Below the pieces are notes generated by a model. It was not told the origin of the DNA. It searched no databases and worked only from the letters and a program-made list of their open reading frames with translations. The position numbers and the translations under genes were made by a program. A stretch of 64,000 bases of DNA, taken from Gibbula magus (Eukaryota; Mollusca; Gastropoda; Trochida; Trochidae). Every line of letters starts with the position of its first letter. Position 1 is the stretch's first letter. Shown here piece by piece: positions 58,401 through 62,708 of the stretch. The stretch is from positions 28,718,368 through 28,782,367 of the forward strand of contig OW388292.1 of the NCBI GenBank assembly GCA_936450465.1, in the 5' to 3' direction.

Positions 58401-61140
58401 ACTTAAGGGATATGTGTCATTAATTAAAAACTTAGGTATAATGTATGGATTATATCTTTTATATAAATATTTCTAACACAATTTTGCCTTATTATATCAT
58501 TGGTCCATTGATGTTCCACTTGCCTAACAACCAATGTGAATATCCAATGGAGAGTACGCAAATTGAAACGTCTTTATTCGTATCATGGTAACAACGGATA
58601 CAAGTTGTATATTTTGTTTCACTTTTTCTCAAGAGCTCCAAACGCGTTTGCCGATTGTTGACCGGTGTTGACCGGTATTGACCGGTGTTGACCGTTGTTG
58701 ACAGTGATGTTTAAATCAGGAGCATGTGTAATATTTACGATATCCTTCTTATCCATCAGACTACTGGCAGTCAGGGGATGATACCTACAGACTAGCTTCA
58801 TCTCGAGTGCCCATGTTGATGAACTTTACTAATGGTAGGTTTAACATTCTGTTTATTATCATGGAATTTTATTTAAATAGGATCTAATTCCGCCAGGGTT
58901 TCAATTTTTCTTTCCTGCTGAAGAAACTGTTCATGCATGTAGCATTCTTTAAAAATCAAACCATTCTATTATTCTTGATGTTCGGTATGGCGAAACCAGT
59001 TGCACTAGTCATGCTGAAGGAAGCGTACGCAATATAAAATCTCCCTGCTCGAGGACATGAGATGAGAGTTATCCGTCCTTTGAATGACGTCATGTCGTGG
59101 CGGTCGCCATTCGCAAGTTTCTCGTCCTCGAAATGTATAAACAAGTTAAAACAACCTTTTTAATTGTAAGTTTTGAGAGACTGAGAATAGCGTTTCGTTA
59201 CATTGTCAACATCGACGGCAAAAACTCTTGCTGCATTCTCAACGTTGTGCTTGTTAGCTCTGCTCTAGTCATGATGTATTTGTTCATTATTGATTATTCA
59301 TTAAAATTAATCATTGCGGTGAATACCATTTCATGAATTAACTGAAGAATGAAATAAATATTAATTATAAGTGTTGTCGTAAATTACTTGTAATTCCAAG
59401 AATAAATTCACGTTTGTTTTATGAAGGAATCAAGTAGTCCAGGCAATGTCAAAGTTCATCGTTAGCCGATCAAATTACTTGAAGGTGTTATGACATCATA
59501 ACAGATTGTTATGAAACCCCTTTGCGAAGTACCACGTGGGTAAAAATATACCTTTCTTCTCACTCAACCCGTTACTTACTTACGTTCCATCAGAATGTGA
59601 ATGAAGCATGTATCTACTCTACTACATCAGGCATATGGAGCGAGCTGCAGAGAGAACTCCTGTTCTTGACGATGTCCCTTGACGAGATAAACGTGCTGAG
59701 TGGACCAGTATTTGACCACAACCACAACGGTCATCTCGACGAAACAGATTTATCTAATGGGTATGGTCAACTGTTAATGGCGATTATAAATGTTCAGGAC
59801 TAATGGAATGCAATCCAGACGTAATTTAAAAGAAATATATATAAGTTGAAGGTAAGGTTACTACAGTTCAACCCTGAATGAGAAAGCATATAGGTTCTTC
59901 AAACAAGATTATGATTAAGCAAGCAACTTTTGAAAACATTGCTACAAATCGATACATACGTGAACGTCACTTTAATAAGTCTTCCAAATCGTCTCCTTAC
60001 GGAAATTACCCATGTTTTCTGTCTGGCGGCATCACTAATTTCAATGCATGAATTAACATGAATTACCTATGTTGCAGATCCTCAAGTATTCCGTCCGATT
60101 TCTTCACTATAGTCACTAGGTGTGTGTCAGGGGGCAGCTCCTCCACCTGTGATGCTCCTGACGTGCTCGCCTTCATCCTGCCTCATCGTGACTCCTACCG
60201 CTATAACTGTCAGGTGGGTAAAGTTCTCCTCGACACGCTCAGTATCCATTAGAGTCCAGGTTATATCTAAGATTACATCTAAAAAATACGTCCATTGTGG
60301 ACTTTGTGGCAAGGGAGAATGCACCAAAGGATTTGTATACCACATGTATTTCACTGGTTCTATTGGCTTCCATCCTTCTTTATAAAAATTAAAATAGATC
60401 AATTACAATGTTGACAATTGTTATCGTGGGTTCACGGCATCTAAGATCTCAGGAATGACGAATGTTGCAATTTGGAGTGGAGTGGAATGATTGACGTTTG
60501 TGTTCAGTCTAAGATGACAGGAAGTGCTATCTAGAATCAAATGGCCGGTGCTAAAGATGCCCATGCTGTCCCAAAAATGCCCCTCCCCTCGATAATATAT
60601 ATATATATATAATATATAATAATGCACTTATTCCAATTGTAGCTCAATGGCGCTTTACATATGAACATAAACGATTAAAAATAACACATATATAAAAATT
60701 TACACGAACAGAAAGAAGATAGTCATTCTTATCTTATAAACCGTGGCGAATGACATTTTCCATTTCATAATATAAGTGATCTGCATTCTGCATCCAAAAA
60801 CATAAGCTGAGATCATCGATCTCAATTGAAGTATTAATTACTGTATTGATCTCAACCGAAAAATCATCACTGTGTAACAAAGACGTTCACCATTGATACA
60901 AAAACGTGTCGTCTCTGTAGCTGCTAACTCGTGGAATGCAATGTCCCGACATTTACCCTTAACAATATTACGTTTTATTTCCAGAACTCTACCGATTATT
61001 TAGAAGACCACACAGCTCGTGTGAGGGATATTGAACTCCTCACAGGGTTGGAGCTGTTTCCAAGTCTTCCTGTGCAACAGTCTATTGAACTCCGTACATC
61101 TCTCACCAGCAAACTCTGGACACTTGGAAATAATAGATAG
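24..61140 (+). CDS. Multi-module ENPP ectonucleotide pyrophosphatase/phosphodiesterase, 69 exons, 5' partial
   Basis: This is the joined gene model for the four modules listed below. ENPP enzymes hydrolyse phosphodiester and pyrophosphate bonds of extracellular nucleotides at the cell surface or in secretions. Every exon end was placed by GT-AG (twice GC-AG) sites plus phase, and the frame stays open through all 69 exons to a TAG at 61138-61140. The first visible exon starts inside a codon at the beginning of a catalytic domain, so upstream exons are missing. Each module has the same 17-exon plan (module 3 has one extra intron) and the same phases. Module junction introns are 10618-11008, 31050-31636 and 48385-48764, too short to hold a promoter, a signal peptide and somatomedin B exons. 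The rival reading is four tandem genes with hidden alternative ends. I favour one gene, but no transcript evidence is available here. Confidence 0.78.
565..638. repeat. Short tandem repeat, about 24 bp x 3
   Basis: The motif gtttccttttgagattttc recurs three times with substitutions inside the first visible intron. No coding meaning. Confidence 0.6.
1923..2599 (+). other. GC-AG intron in module 1
   Basis: The exon 1889-1922 must end in phase 2 to join 2600, as its counterparts do in modules 2-4. The only donor giving that is TCAAA followed by gcaagt, a textbook GC donor. The GT four bases further on (1927) would throw the next exon out of frame. Confidence 0.75.
3970..4076 (+). repeat. Dispersed repeat fragment with gtcgtccgt tract
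   Basis: The stretch starting ctgaaagaccagatgggtg and followed by a cgtcgtccgt tract closely matches the one at 19360-19460 (ctgaaaggccagatgggct). Two copies in separate introns of the same gene show it is an interspersed element. Such 'gtccgtccgt' repeats are common in mollusc DNA. That association is from general knowledge and was not checked here. Confidence 0.6.
4080..4275 (-). repeat. Dispersed intronic repeat family, copy 1 (inverted)
   Basis: Reverse complement matches 12105-12545 and 40760-41155: shared words include gagcggccatt, catttacatt..gttttagaa, a 'gttacca' block and the tail 'cagcg-tttaaa'. The copy is truncated relative to the others. No open frame or terminal repeat was recognised. 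Confidence 0.65.
5290..6820. repeat. Intronic minisatellite, about 1.5 kb
   Basis: Some 45 tandem copies of a unit ending in ataacaatagggGTACAGCT-type sequence. In the left half (to about 6060) the unit is near 35 bp and contains aatgaaatagagataaca. In the right half the unit changes to about 30 bp with ctatatactgataacacta, mixed with longer 35-bp units. It lies wholly within the intron 5225-7103. The 89-residue open frame on the other strand (6070-6339) is only the repeat read backwards. Confidence 0.9.
8240..10617 (+). CDS. ENPP module 1, nuclease-like domain and exit linker (6 exons)
   Basis: Exons: 8240-8422, 8960-9089, 9368-9445, 9755-9881, 10111-10246, 10379-10617. In known ENPPs this domain is non-catalytic and braces the phosphodiesterase domain. 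Seen here: FTTGYSHTL (the family has GYS before MPLW), an EF-hand-like calcium loop [31 protein letters not shown], then [15 protein letters not shown], which matches the family's late RI-DVE-TGLSF segment. The last exon continues into a short linker with a Cys pair ([10 protein letters not shown]) and ends in phase 2 at 10617, with donor gtaagg. It joins the next module's first exon at 11009 in frame. If this intron is retained the protein stops at once (TAA at 10619-10621). The start 8240 was picked because it is the only nearby AG that keeps phase 0. Confidence 0.9.
11009..28203 (+). CDS. ENPP module 2, catalytic phosphodiesterase domain (11 exons)
   Basis: Exons: 11009-11174, 11689-11808, 12731-12806, 13116-13149, 13486-13624, 17710-17818, 18469-18627, 19170-19323, 26571-26640, 27597-27684, 28031-28203. 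Motifs: [17 protein letters not shown] (Thr nucleophile), [80 protein letters not shown]. All zinc ligands are present. The exon lengths match module 1 nearly exactly (166, 120, 76, 34 nt for the first four). Two of its introns have been stretched: 13625-17709 holds a GPCR gene on the other strand, and 19324-26570 holds several transposons. The HG exon at 26571 is only 70 nt and easy to miss beyond that transposon block. It is required by phase and supplies the last zinc histidine. Confidence 0.93.
12105..12545 (+). repeat. Dispersed intronic repeat family, copy 2
   Basis: Starts near aaaggcactgtaacacc and ends cagcgcctttaatc. It shares long imperfect blocks with 40760-41155 (agaggtagatttata-ggtctcatg, tttgagagttcaga, cacttgaactac-ttcgag) and, inverted, with 4080-4275. 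The pairing of the ends aaaggc and gccttt suggests short terminal inverted repeats. Confidence 0.7.
15084..16328 (-). CDS. Class A peptide-type GPCR (FMRFamide-receptor-like), intronless, nested
   Basis: A 414-residue seven-transmembrane receptor of the rhodopsin class, expected in the plasma membrane. The extracellular N terminus (1-55) has three N-glycosylation sequons (N15, N18, N29). TM1 spans about 56-78 with GN at 70-71, TM2 has LALAD at 95-99, TM3 ends with ERY at 158-160, TM4 about 178-198, TM5 about 235-256, TM6 about 279-300, and TM7 about 326-350 carries NIIVY in place of NPxxY, followed by a basic helix 8 and a CEPC that could be palmitoylated. The tail is Thr/Ser rich. Oddly there is no cysteine at the top of TM3, so the usual disulfide to loop 2 seems absent. 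Overall pattern resembles invertebrate FMRFamide and orphan peptide receptors, but ligand identity is a guess. It lies in the ENPP intron 13625-17709, antisense to the host gene. Confidence 0.92.
   Translation of the reverse strand: MWDSSGEMETMDTLNVTNSSLIDMDRIRNGSSMMSSNMQAFLMMSMFQAKLFRIGYGYVLFSVCFAGICGNMLVFCVLTRKALRTSTTAVYLQVLALADTLVLVTAFFRYQTYKIFMTDSAILSAEFHFDPYVQVYVEPLFWIFLGVSSFVTLLLSTERYLAVKYPLTMKRMCTVQLVSICIIAAALIVTVITFPLFFTYEIRHIMFKDIQTAVAHPTEFGLKQRYICTYTHYILPLVWYMIPWVILAAVNTMLALHVRRSARIRVDVPNVANPNRNLSLLIILVVVIYMVCNFPSCILSLMKLADHDDNCMHETRTLGNPNFSKSYLIALVVAHILTVLNSCVNIIVYCFVGSKFRKELKKLIMCEPCHKHTTVHINNTIHVTLTRDTTDSAPTTCRTPPHPTSTAATASTSN
16329..17709. other. Upstream flank of the GPCR inside the ENPP intron
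   Basis: No gene is recognised. As the region 5' of the receptor start codon it should hold the promoter, but I see no clear TATA or initiator arrangement. A diverged tandem duplication of about 80 bp lies at 16992-17145. On the other side of the receptor, 13625-15083 also shows nothing recognisable. Confidence 0.5.
16992..17145. repeat. Diverged tandem duplication, about 80 bp x 2
   Basis: The block ttcgtacttagtaacat ... tgtggtcaatagtcgtgtcc is followed by a second copy beginning ttcgtacttggtaacat and containing tgtggtcaaaagtcgtgtcc. Confidence 0.6.
19353..19900. repeat. Interspersed repeat with gtctggcgtccgtccgt tract
   Basis: Begins ctgaaaggccagatgggct (as at 3970), runs through a degenerate gtctggcgtccgtccg / cgtcgttcgtc microsatellite, then about 400 bp of body. 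The 132-codon open frame on the minus strand (19475-19873) resembles no family I know and is most likely chance within the repeat. Confidence 0.6.
20894..22050 (-). pseudogene. hAT-family transposase remnant (zinc finger protein 862-like)
   Basis: Two minus-strand blocks of one broken gene. 22050-21363 reads [45 protein letters not shown], the RNase H-like core seen in hAT transposases and their domesticated ZNF862-like relatives. 21274-20894 gives [41 protein letters not shown], the C-terminal dimerisation region. A stop at 21363 and missing sequence separate the blocks, and a stop follows QNM. No terminal repeats or 8-bp target duplication were identified. The 5' side is cut at about 22050, where an unrelated element on the + strand begins. 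It is dead as a transposase. Confidence 0.75.
22058..22990 (+). pseudogene. Mobile-element cysteine-protease-like ORF, broken
   Basis: One + strand frame runs 22058-22801 with a single in-frame TAA at 22295. It reads [70 protein letters not shown]. This arrangement (GRQC cysteine, then a YSHS/DSHSR-type histidine and a following G-GTA) recalls the protease domain that I associate with large eukaryotic mobile-element proteins, similar to herpesvirus-tegument-type (C76) peptidases. After a frameshift, Lys/Arg-rich segments of the form [11 protein letters not shown] follow to about 22990. The assignment is from memory of such families and is tentative. It is degenerate and adjoins the hAT remnant tail to tail at about 22050. 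Confidence 0.45.
22991..23759. other. Unassigned stretch left of the inverted LINE
   Basis: Contains a 66-codon minus-strand open frame (23169-23369, ..[20 protein letters not shown]..) that I do not recognise. It may belong to the same broken mobile element or be chance. Otherwise nothing is visible. Confidence 0.35.
23760..24718 (-). pseudogene. Reverse transcriptase, inverted 5' half of the LINE
   Basis: The open frame spans 24775-23747, but the first 19 residues are the complement of the neighbouring half. The genuine part begins near [18 protein letters not shown] and ends near NNSFISLYL. It holds the RT fingers and palm through FADDVNMF. The endonuclease is missing (5' truncation). Confidence 0.85.
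24719..25571 (+). pseudogene. LINE ORF2 C-terminal part, 3' half
   Basis: Reads [18 protein letters not shown] onward to VFIYRNVTT and a stop at 25569-25571. In the related copy at 45888-47150 the same motif ([19 protein letters not shown]) directly follows the RT domain, which shows that the two halves here were once contiguous. The thumb and C-terminal region with [15 protein letters not shown] is complete. Confidence 0.85.
25826..25967. repeat. Inverted-repeat element built from gacaaaagccacc words
   Basis: The left arm has ggacaaaagccaccc, ggacataaccc and ccggacaaaagccacc. The right arm has their complements, gtggcttttgtccggg, gggttatgtccggg and tggcttttgtcc. The arms would fold into a hairpin with a loop near 25890-25915. 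The right arm lacks about 15 bp present in the left. Confidence 0.75.
28560..31049 (+). CDS. ENPP module 2, nuclease-like domain and exit linker (6 exons)
   Basis: Exons: 28560-28715, 28984-29110, 29429-29500, 29950-30079, 30361-30514, 30826-31049. The first exon reads ..[14 protein letters not shown].. and is the most divergent part of this module. Better conserved are [30 protein letters not shown], the calcium loop [31 protein letters not shown] and [15 protein letters not shown]. The exit linker [11 protein letters not shown] is strikingly like the stretch that follows the second somatomedin B domain in vertebrate ENPP1 (PC-x6-QCP), although no somatomedin B domain is present. The donor at 31050 (gtatgt, phase 2) joins 31637 in frame. 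The donor of the second exon (29111, gtgggc) is weak but is fixed by phase. Confidence 0.88.
31637..38727 (+). CDS. ENPP module 3, catalytic phosphodiesterase domain (11 exons)
   Basis: Exons: 31637-31805, 32336-32458, 32943-33012, 33486-33522, 34174-34312, 34948-35056, 35726-35875, 36164-36317, 37450-37513, 37730-37817, 38546-38727. Motifs: [97 protein letters not shown]. Zinc ligands and the threonine are kept, but the residue after TFP is Ser where the other three modules and vertebrate ENPP1 have Asn, a residue that contacts the substrate. The third exon is two codons shorter than in the other modules and reads FMPGSDVRG where they have FWVGSD. This module could therefore be active with altered specificity or rate. 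That is inference. Confidence 0.92.
34350..34428. repeat. (TA)n microsatellite
   Basis: About 39 uninterrupted TA dinucleotides about 40 bp after the donor at 34313. Open frames made of Ile-Tyr repeats on both strands here are artefacts. Confidence 0.97.
36413..36525. repeat. Tandem repeat, about 34 bp x 3
   Basis: Unit contains cagcagaatgctgcag followed by -ttggtaaaatg. Diverged versions extend left to about 36355. The core agaatgctgcag / ctgcaacatt words are partly self-complementary. Confidence 0.8.
36770..36985. mobile_element. Foldback (MITE-like) element
   Basis: Rich in self-complementary agcgctacattgagcgat words. The strongest hairpin is at 36914-36968: aagagaggttt pairs with gaaacctctctt around a second stem of aatcgct and agcgatt. 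No coding capacity. Type assignment rests on symmetry only. Confidence 0.55.
38218..38402. mobile_element. Foldback (MITE-like) element
   Basis: Left arm words aactcgcgccggttttc, tgctggatttccttaac and ctagcgtagc recur as reverse complements in the right arm (gctacgctag, gttaaggaaatgcagca, aacctggcgagtt), so the whole 185 bp folds on itself with a short loop near 38310. Non-coding. Confidence 0.7.
38813..39077 (+). mobile_element. tRNA-derived SINE
   Basis: Flanked by a 7-bp direct repeat, tagatat (38806-38812 and 39078-39084). The head carries a pol III A box (tggtgtactgg, 38826-38836) and a perfect B box (ggttcgaatcc, 38864-38874). The body has a 3' module (ttggtcaaggcacttcat, acccagcag, aaatgggtacctg) that recurs inverted at 40125-40500. 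It ends in a (tta)n tail. The B box and tail orient it on the + strand. Confidence 0.82.
39544..48384 (+). CDS. ENPP module 3, nuclease-like domain and exit linker (7 exons)
   Basis: Exons: 39544-39687, 39980-40112, 41466-41537, 42153-42285, 43396-43540, 48050-48194, 48306-48384. Motifs: [15 protein letters not shown] (matches the family MPLWTSYTV), [28 protein letters not shown], calcium loop [46 protein letters not shown]. The first exon must start at 39544: a longer open frame across it (39449-39691) is a different frame and lacks the MPLW match. The third exon needs a GC donor at 41538. The fifth exon's donor (43541, gtcagc) lies at the edge of a tandem LINE array. The last coding block, one exon in the other modules, is split here by a 111-bp intron (48195-48305). 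The linker CPGVDNNTC then splices at 48385 to 48765. Confidence 0.88.
40125..40500 (-). mobile_element. SINE-like retroposon sharing the 3' module of 38813-39077
   Basis: Reading on the minus strand, ccacccagcagtaaaatgg and gggtacctgg match the SINE at 38813, and the 3' end runs gcgctatataaatgaatta followed by (tta)n. Its head is not obviously tRNA-like. A shorter scrap with the same end (gtatagcgcatttac beside taataataata) lies at 52687-52760. Confidence 0.6.
40760..41155 (+). repeat. Dispersed intronic repeat family, copy 3
   Basis: Matches 12105-12545 over most of its length and, inverted, 4080-4275 (tggtcgctcgatgggaa, gacttgaccgaaccat). Ends acagcgcctttaaatc. Confidence 0.7.
41538..42152 (+). 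other. GC-AG intron in module 3
   Basis: Exon 41466-41537 ends AGAGCAG followed by gcaagt, and phase 1 is required to join GG-ATA-TGG at 42153. The nearest GT (41542) gives the wrong phase. Counterparts in the other modules use gtaggt and gtatgt. The intron also contains the hairpins at 41690-41985. Confidence 0.75.
41690..41990. repeat. Two hairpin-forming inverted repeats
   Basis: First: gaatctcacccaagtgt (41692 on) pairs imperfectly with acacaagggtgagatt ending near 41762. Second: tagatatcgcttg (41952-41964) pairs perfectly with caagcgatatcta (41973-41985) over an 8-base loop, and a direct copy of the left arm sits just upstream at 41941. Purpose unknown. Confidence 0.65.
43994..45342 (-). 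pseudogene. 5'-truncated LINE fragment, copy 1
   Basis: On the minus strand it encodes the RT palm onward, with FANDIVL where copy 2 has FADDIVL, so the catalytic YADD-type motif is mutated. One extra T near 44400 shifts the frame, splitting the product into 45357-44395 and 44411-44079. The C terminus has a [15 protein letters not shown] knuckle. The element ends in aataaag and ttga repeats adjoining block A, as expected of a LINE 3' tail. No endonuclease. Confidence 0.85.
45803..47150 (-). pseudogene. 5'-truncated LINE fragment, copy 2, open frame intact
   Basis: The 425-residue open frame 47165-45888 begins in block A and stays open to the natural stop: [25 protein letters not shown], then CQLC..H..C. 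It is near identical to copy 1 and clearly related to, but not the same as, the LINE at 23760-25641. Lacking the endonuclease and the front of RT, it cannot be autonomous. Confidence 0.85.
48765..57084 (+). CDS. ENPP module 4, catalytic phosphodiesterase domain (11 exons)
   Basis: Exons: 48765-48930, 49790-49909, 50944-51019, 51384-51417, 52021-52159, 52488-52596, 54931-55092, 55524-55677, 55970-56036, 56311-56398, 56900-57084. Motifs: [97 protein letters not shown]. All zinc ligands are present. The otherwise constant AHGP motif has become AYGP. The 2.3 kb intron 52597-54930 carries an intact mariner. The seventh exon starts at 54931 because only that AG gives phase 1 and continues SDHG into GLAPVEC, matching GMxxxxC in modules 1-3. 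Confidence 0.92.
50106..50350 (-). mobile_element. Old mariner-like remnant, 3' end
   Basis: Starts at TA-cgagggatgttctaaaag, an inverted-repeat end of the mariner type. Read on the minus strand, the adjacent DNA gives [15 protein letters not shown] and then a GGLCRK-type end, like the C terminus of a mariner transposase. The other end and most of the gene were not found. Shuffled mariner-like sequence may extend to about 50640. Confidence 0.5.
52918..54213 (+). mobile_element. Complete mariner transposon, 1296 bp
   Basis: Flanked by the expected TA duplication (52916-52917 and 54214-54215). Terminal inverted repeats start cgaggggcgttc and match perfectly for 26 bp (52918-52943 and 54188-54213). 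The only gene is the intact transposase. It sits in a module 4 ENPP intron, in the same orientation as the host gene. Perfect ends and an unbroken gene indicate recent insertion. Confidence 0.95.
53092..54147 (+). CDS. Mariner transposase, intact, DD34D
   Basis: A 351-residue enzyme that cuts and pastes the mariner by binding its inverted repeats and inserting at TA. The N-terminal half has the paired-type helix-turn-helix DNA-binding region ([13 protein letters not shown], then [17 protein letters not shown]), followed by the family linker WVPRNL. The catalytic core has [17 protein letters not shown] and [13 protein letters not shown]. Thirty-four residues separate the second and third catalytic aspartates, the mariner DD34D pattern. 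Length is normal for the family and there are no stops or frameshifts. Start chosen at the first ATG after the left repeat, followed by [13 protein letters not shown] as usual. Activity is plausible but unproven. Confidence 0.95.
   Translation: MDSLKHEQRAVIKFLTKEGCKATEIHNRMCNVMGKDAPNFSTVCRWSLQFKRGRESLDDDPRSGRPSEVTRPEVIAAIERRILADRRVKVSELSLEFQISVGSVEQIIHDHLGMSKVSARWVPRNLTAQDRQKRTESCMELLDRFNADEARFLSRLLTGDETWIHHWDPETKLESKQWKHPSSPPPLKFRTEPSAGKVMATIFWDAKGILLIDYLPTKTTMNGQYYANLMQELRKTIRQKRRGMLTRGVLILHDNAPVHKSRVAQAAIHDCGFEQLNHPPYSPDLAPSDYFLFRNLNSALRGRHFRDDEDVKAATEAWLGGHTEDFYKSGIKSLKEKWNKCIEVKGNYIEK
54280..54640. repeat. Interspersed repeat with (ccgt)n and an internal duplication
   Basis: A (ccgt)5 run at about 54316-54336 is followed by two diverged copies of a roughly 170-bp block. 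Each has ttccggagca, aaaccgttcat, ctgaaactttcc/gc, and tgaagtggtgccttttgata. Confidence 0.7.
56466..56615. repeat. GC-rich repeat with cggcgggggatatgg words
   Basis: An unusually GC-rich patch (ccgccgccgcggagcggggg) in an AT-rich intron. The word cgggggatatgg recurs as cgggggacatgg at about 56592, and tacgtacgtacg lies between. Looks like a copy of another ccgt-type repeat family. No gene. Confidence 0.45.
57762..61140 (+). CDS. ENPP module 4, nuclease-like domain and C terminus (6 exons)
   Basis: Exons: 57762-57944, 58218-58344, 58760-58834, 59631-59760, 60078-60213, 60985-61140. This is the module most like vertebrate ENPP in this region: [50 protein letters not shown], calcium loop [36 protein letters not shown]. 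It ends at [12 protein letters not shown] followed by TAG (61138-61140). Unlike modules 1-3 it has no Cys-pair exit linker, which fits it being the true C terminus. There is no hydrophobic tail or GPI-like signal, so anchoring, if any, would be N-terminal as in ENPP1/3. The third exon must begin at 58760: the AG at 58770 would put a stop in frame. Confidence 0.9.
58655..58705. repeat. Tandem repeat, about 11 bp x 4
   Basis: Unit ttgaccggtg, with small changes, repeated four times, ending ttgttgacag. Confidence 0.75.
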
Positions 61141-62651
61141 TTACATAAGCATCTTCACAGTGCATTTCTTGAGCACTTTTGAAATTGAGAATTAATTTTG
61201 AACAAGTAAAAACGTAAACGTGGCTCATCACTACCCACGGCCCTTTATGTTGCGATCTCGCGAGTACCACCTGTGAGCAGATATGTGCTGATAATACTTA
61301 TGGATCACTACAAAATACGTTTGACATGATTTCATATACAAACATCAGATCAATCTAAATCCTATCTAAAAAGACTTGCCTCTCCGTCATATAGAAGAAA
61401 GGAAAGATTTCAGTAAAAATAGGAGGTAAGAGTAGGAAGTGAAATTAAAAGAATCCCAAAATCGCTTGTACTTCACTCATTCATCCAATTCTTTTCATTA
61501 TTTGCACGAATATTTTACTACAATATCAGTCACCGCTATTATAGTAAAACAAAATCGTGCAAATATTGAAAATAATTGGATGAATATTTTTTCTGGAATC
61601 GGTCGTACATATTTAGATCTTGCAAGCGCAACATACAGATATTTGGAGAAAAAAACAAGTACAGAATAGCAGCACCTCTCATAGAGGTGTAGAGGATTTG
61701 TGCACAGTTTGAAACATCGGATGAATAGATTTTCTGCAATCGGTCGGGAATAAATATCTTCGGACGTGAAGGAGGGAAGGAATCGTTAATATTACTATAT
61801 ACTCCAGAAACGTTGGTCGGGGGTATATAGATCATTTTTATATCTAATTAAAAATCCTGTAGGATTTGTAAAAACATTCCATCCTTTGATTTATGCAGAA
61901 GTCCAGCTTGTTTACATATTTGCAATCTATGTACCGCTGAATCAGATAAAATAACTAATACGTACATAGTTTTATCCCGTATAGTCCCTCCTTGAAAGAA
62001 TTGACAATTTCCGTCTCTGCATTCCGTGTTAAAAATATCGTATAACTTCCTGAATTGGTCATTTGCATTTCAGTAGAAATATGATTTACCAAAGATCACC
62101 AAAATGATGTATGTTCAAATAAGGATGTCATAAGGAGAGAAATATTCATTTACTATAAAAAAAAATACGCAAGTTATTTTGTTATACACAGAGAGATATA
62201 TCACATGACGTACACTTTTTCTATGCATATTTCTAACTTTACAACCGTTTTCTTCACATAATATTACATTCCTATTTTATTATCAAATTTTATTGTCTAC
62301 ACTTTTTAACCAGATTTTGTATTGTTTCTGAAAACTGAAACTGTCTGTGCTTATTATTTGTATATGCATTTTTTATACATTTGTTTTTTAAACAGAAATA
62401 AAATCCTATTTTTATGTATTAACACTTGTTGTAATGAGAGCCTGTTTGGGATTCATTCGACGGCACGTGGTTGTTTCGCACGCCGCATTCCGCATTCCGT
62501 AGAAAGAACAATTTAAAAGTATTTTTGATTTCATGAATATATAATGAGCCCAACAGTACTATATCTACAGAGAAACTACATCTGCAGCTTACGTCATGAG
62601 CACTTTGTTTTGACTCCCTGCTATCAAAACTGTCATCAATAATTAATCCTA
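61141..62651. other. 3' flank of the ENPP gene and spacer to the next gene
   Basis: Candidate poly(A) signals for the ENPP transcript are AATAAA at 61749-61754 and 62397-62402, neither confirmed. Foldback repeat at 61479-61585. No other coding sequence recognised. Confidence 0.45.
61479..61585. repeat. Imperfect 43-bp inverted repeat
   Basis: Left arm attcatccaattcttttc..atttgcacg..tttacta (61479-61520) pairs with tagtaaaac..cgtgcaaat..aattggatgaat (61542-61585) around a 21-base loop. Part of the right arm and the sequence after it (ggatgaata..cggtcgg) recurs at about 61718-61750, so it is probably a small mobile foldback element. Confidence 0.65.
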
Positions 62652-62708
62652 ATGATAGTTTATATTCACTTATATTATAGAGTTCTGGTTCTTTTGCTCT
62701 TTGGAAGG

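Larger units (their letters stand above)
48931..60984 (+). other. Introns of module 4, contents
   Basis: Introns over 300 bp: 48931-49789, 49910-50943 (old mariner end), 51020-51383, 51418-52020, 52160-52487, 52597-54930 (SINE scrap, intact mariner, ccgt repeat), 55093-55523, 56399-56899 (cgggggatatgg repeat), 57085-57761, 58345-58759 (11-bp repeat), 58835-59630, 59761-60077, 60214-60984 (SINE-like end near 60595-60660). Those without a note show nothing I can name. Confidence 0.7.

Noticed and set aside
24..61140. Four ordinary tandem ENPP genes
   Set aside because: No stop codons at the ends of modules 1-3 when spliced, no room for 5' exons in 380-587 bp, and matching phase-2 junctions. 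Kept as the rival hypothesis, not excluded.
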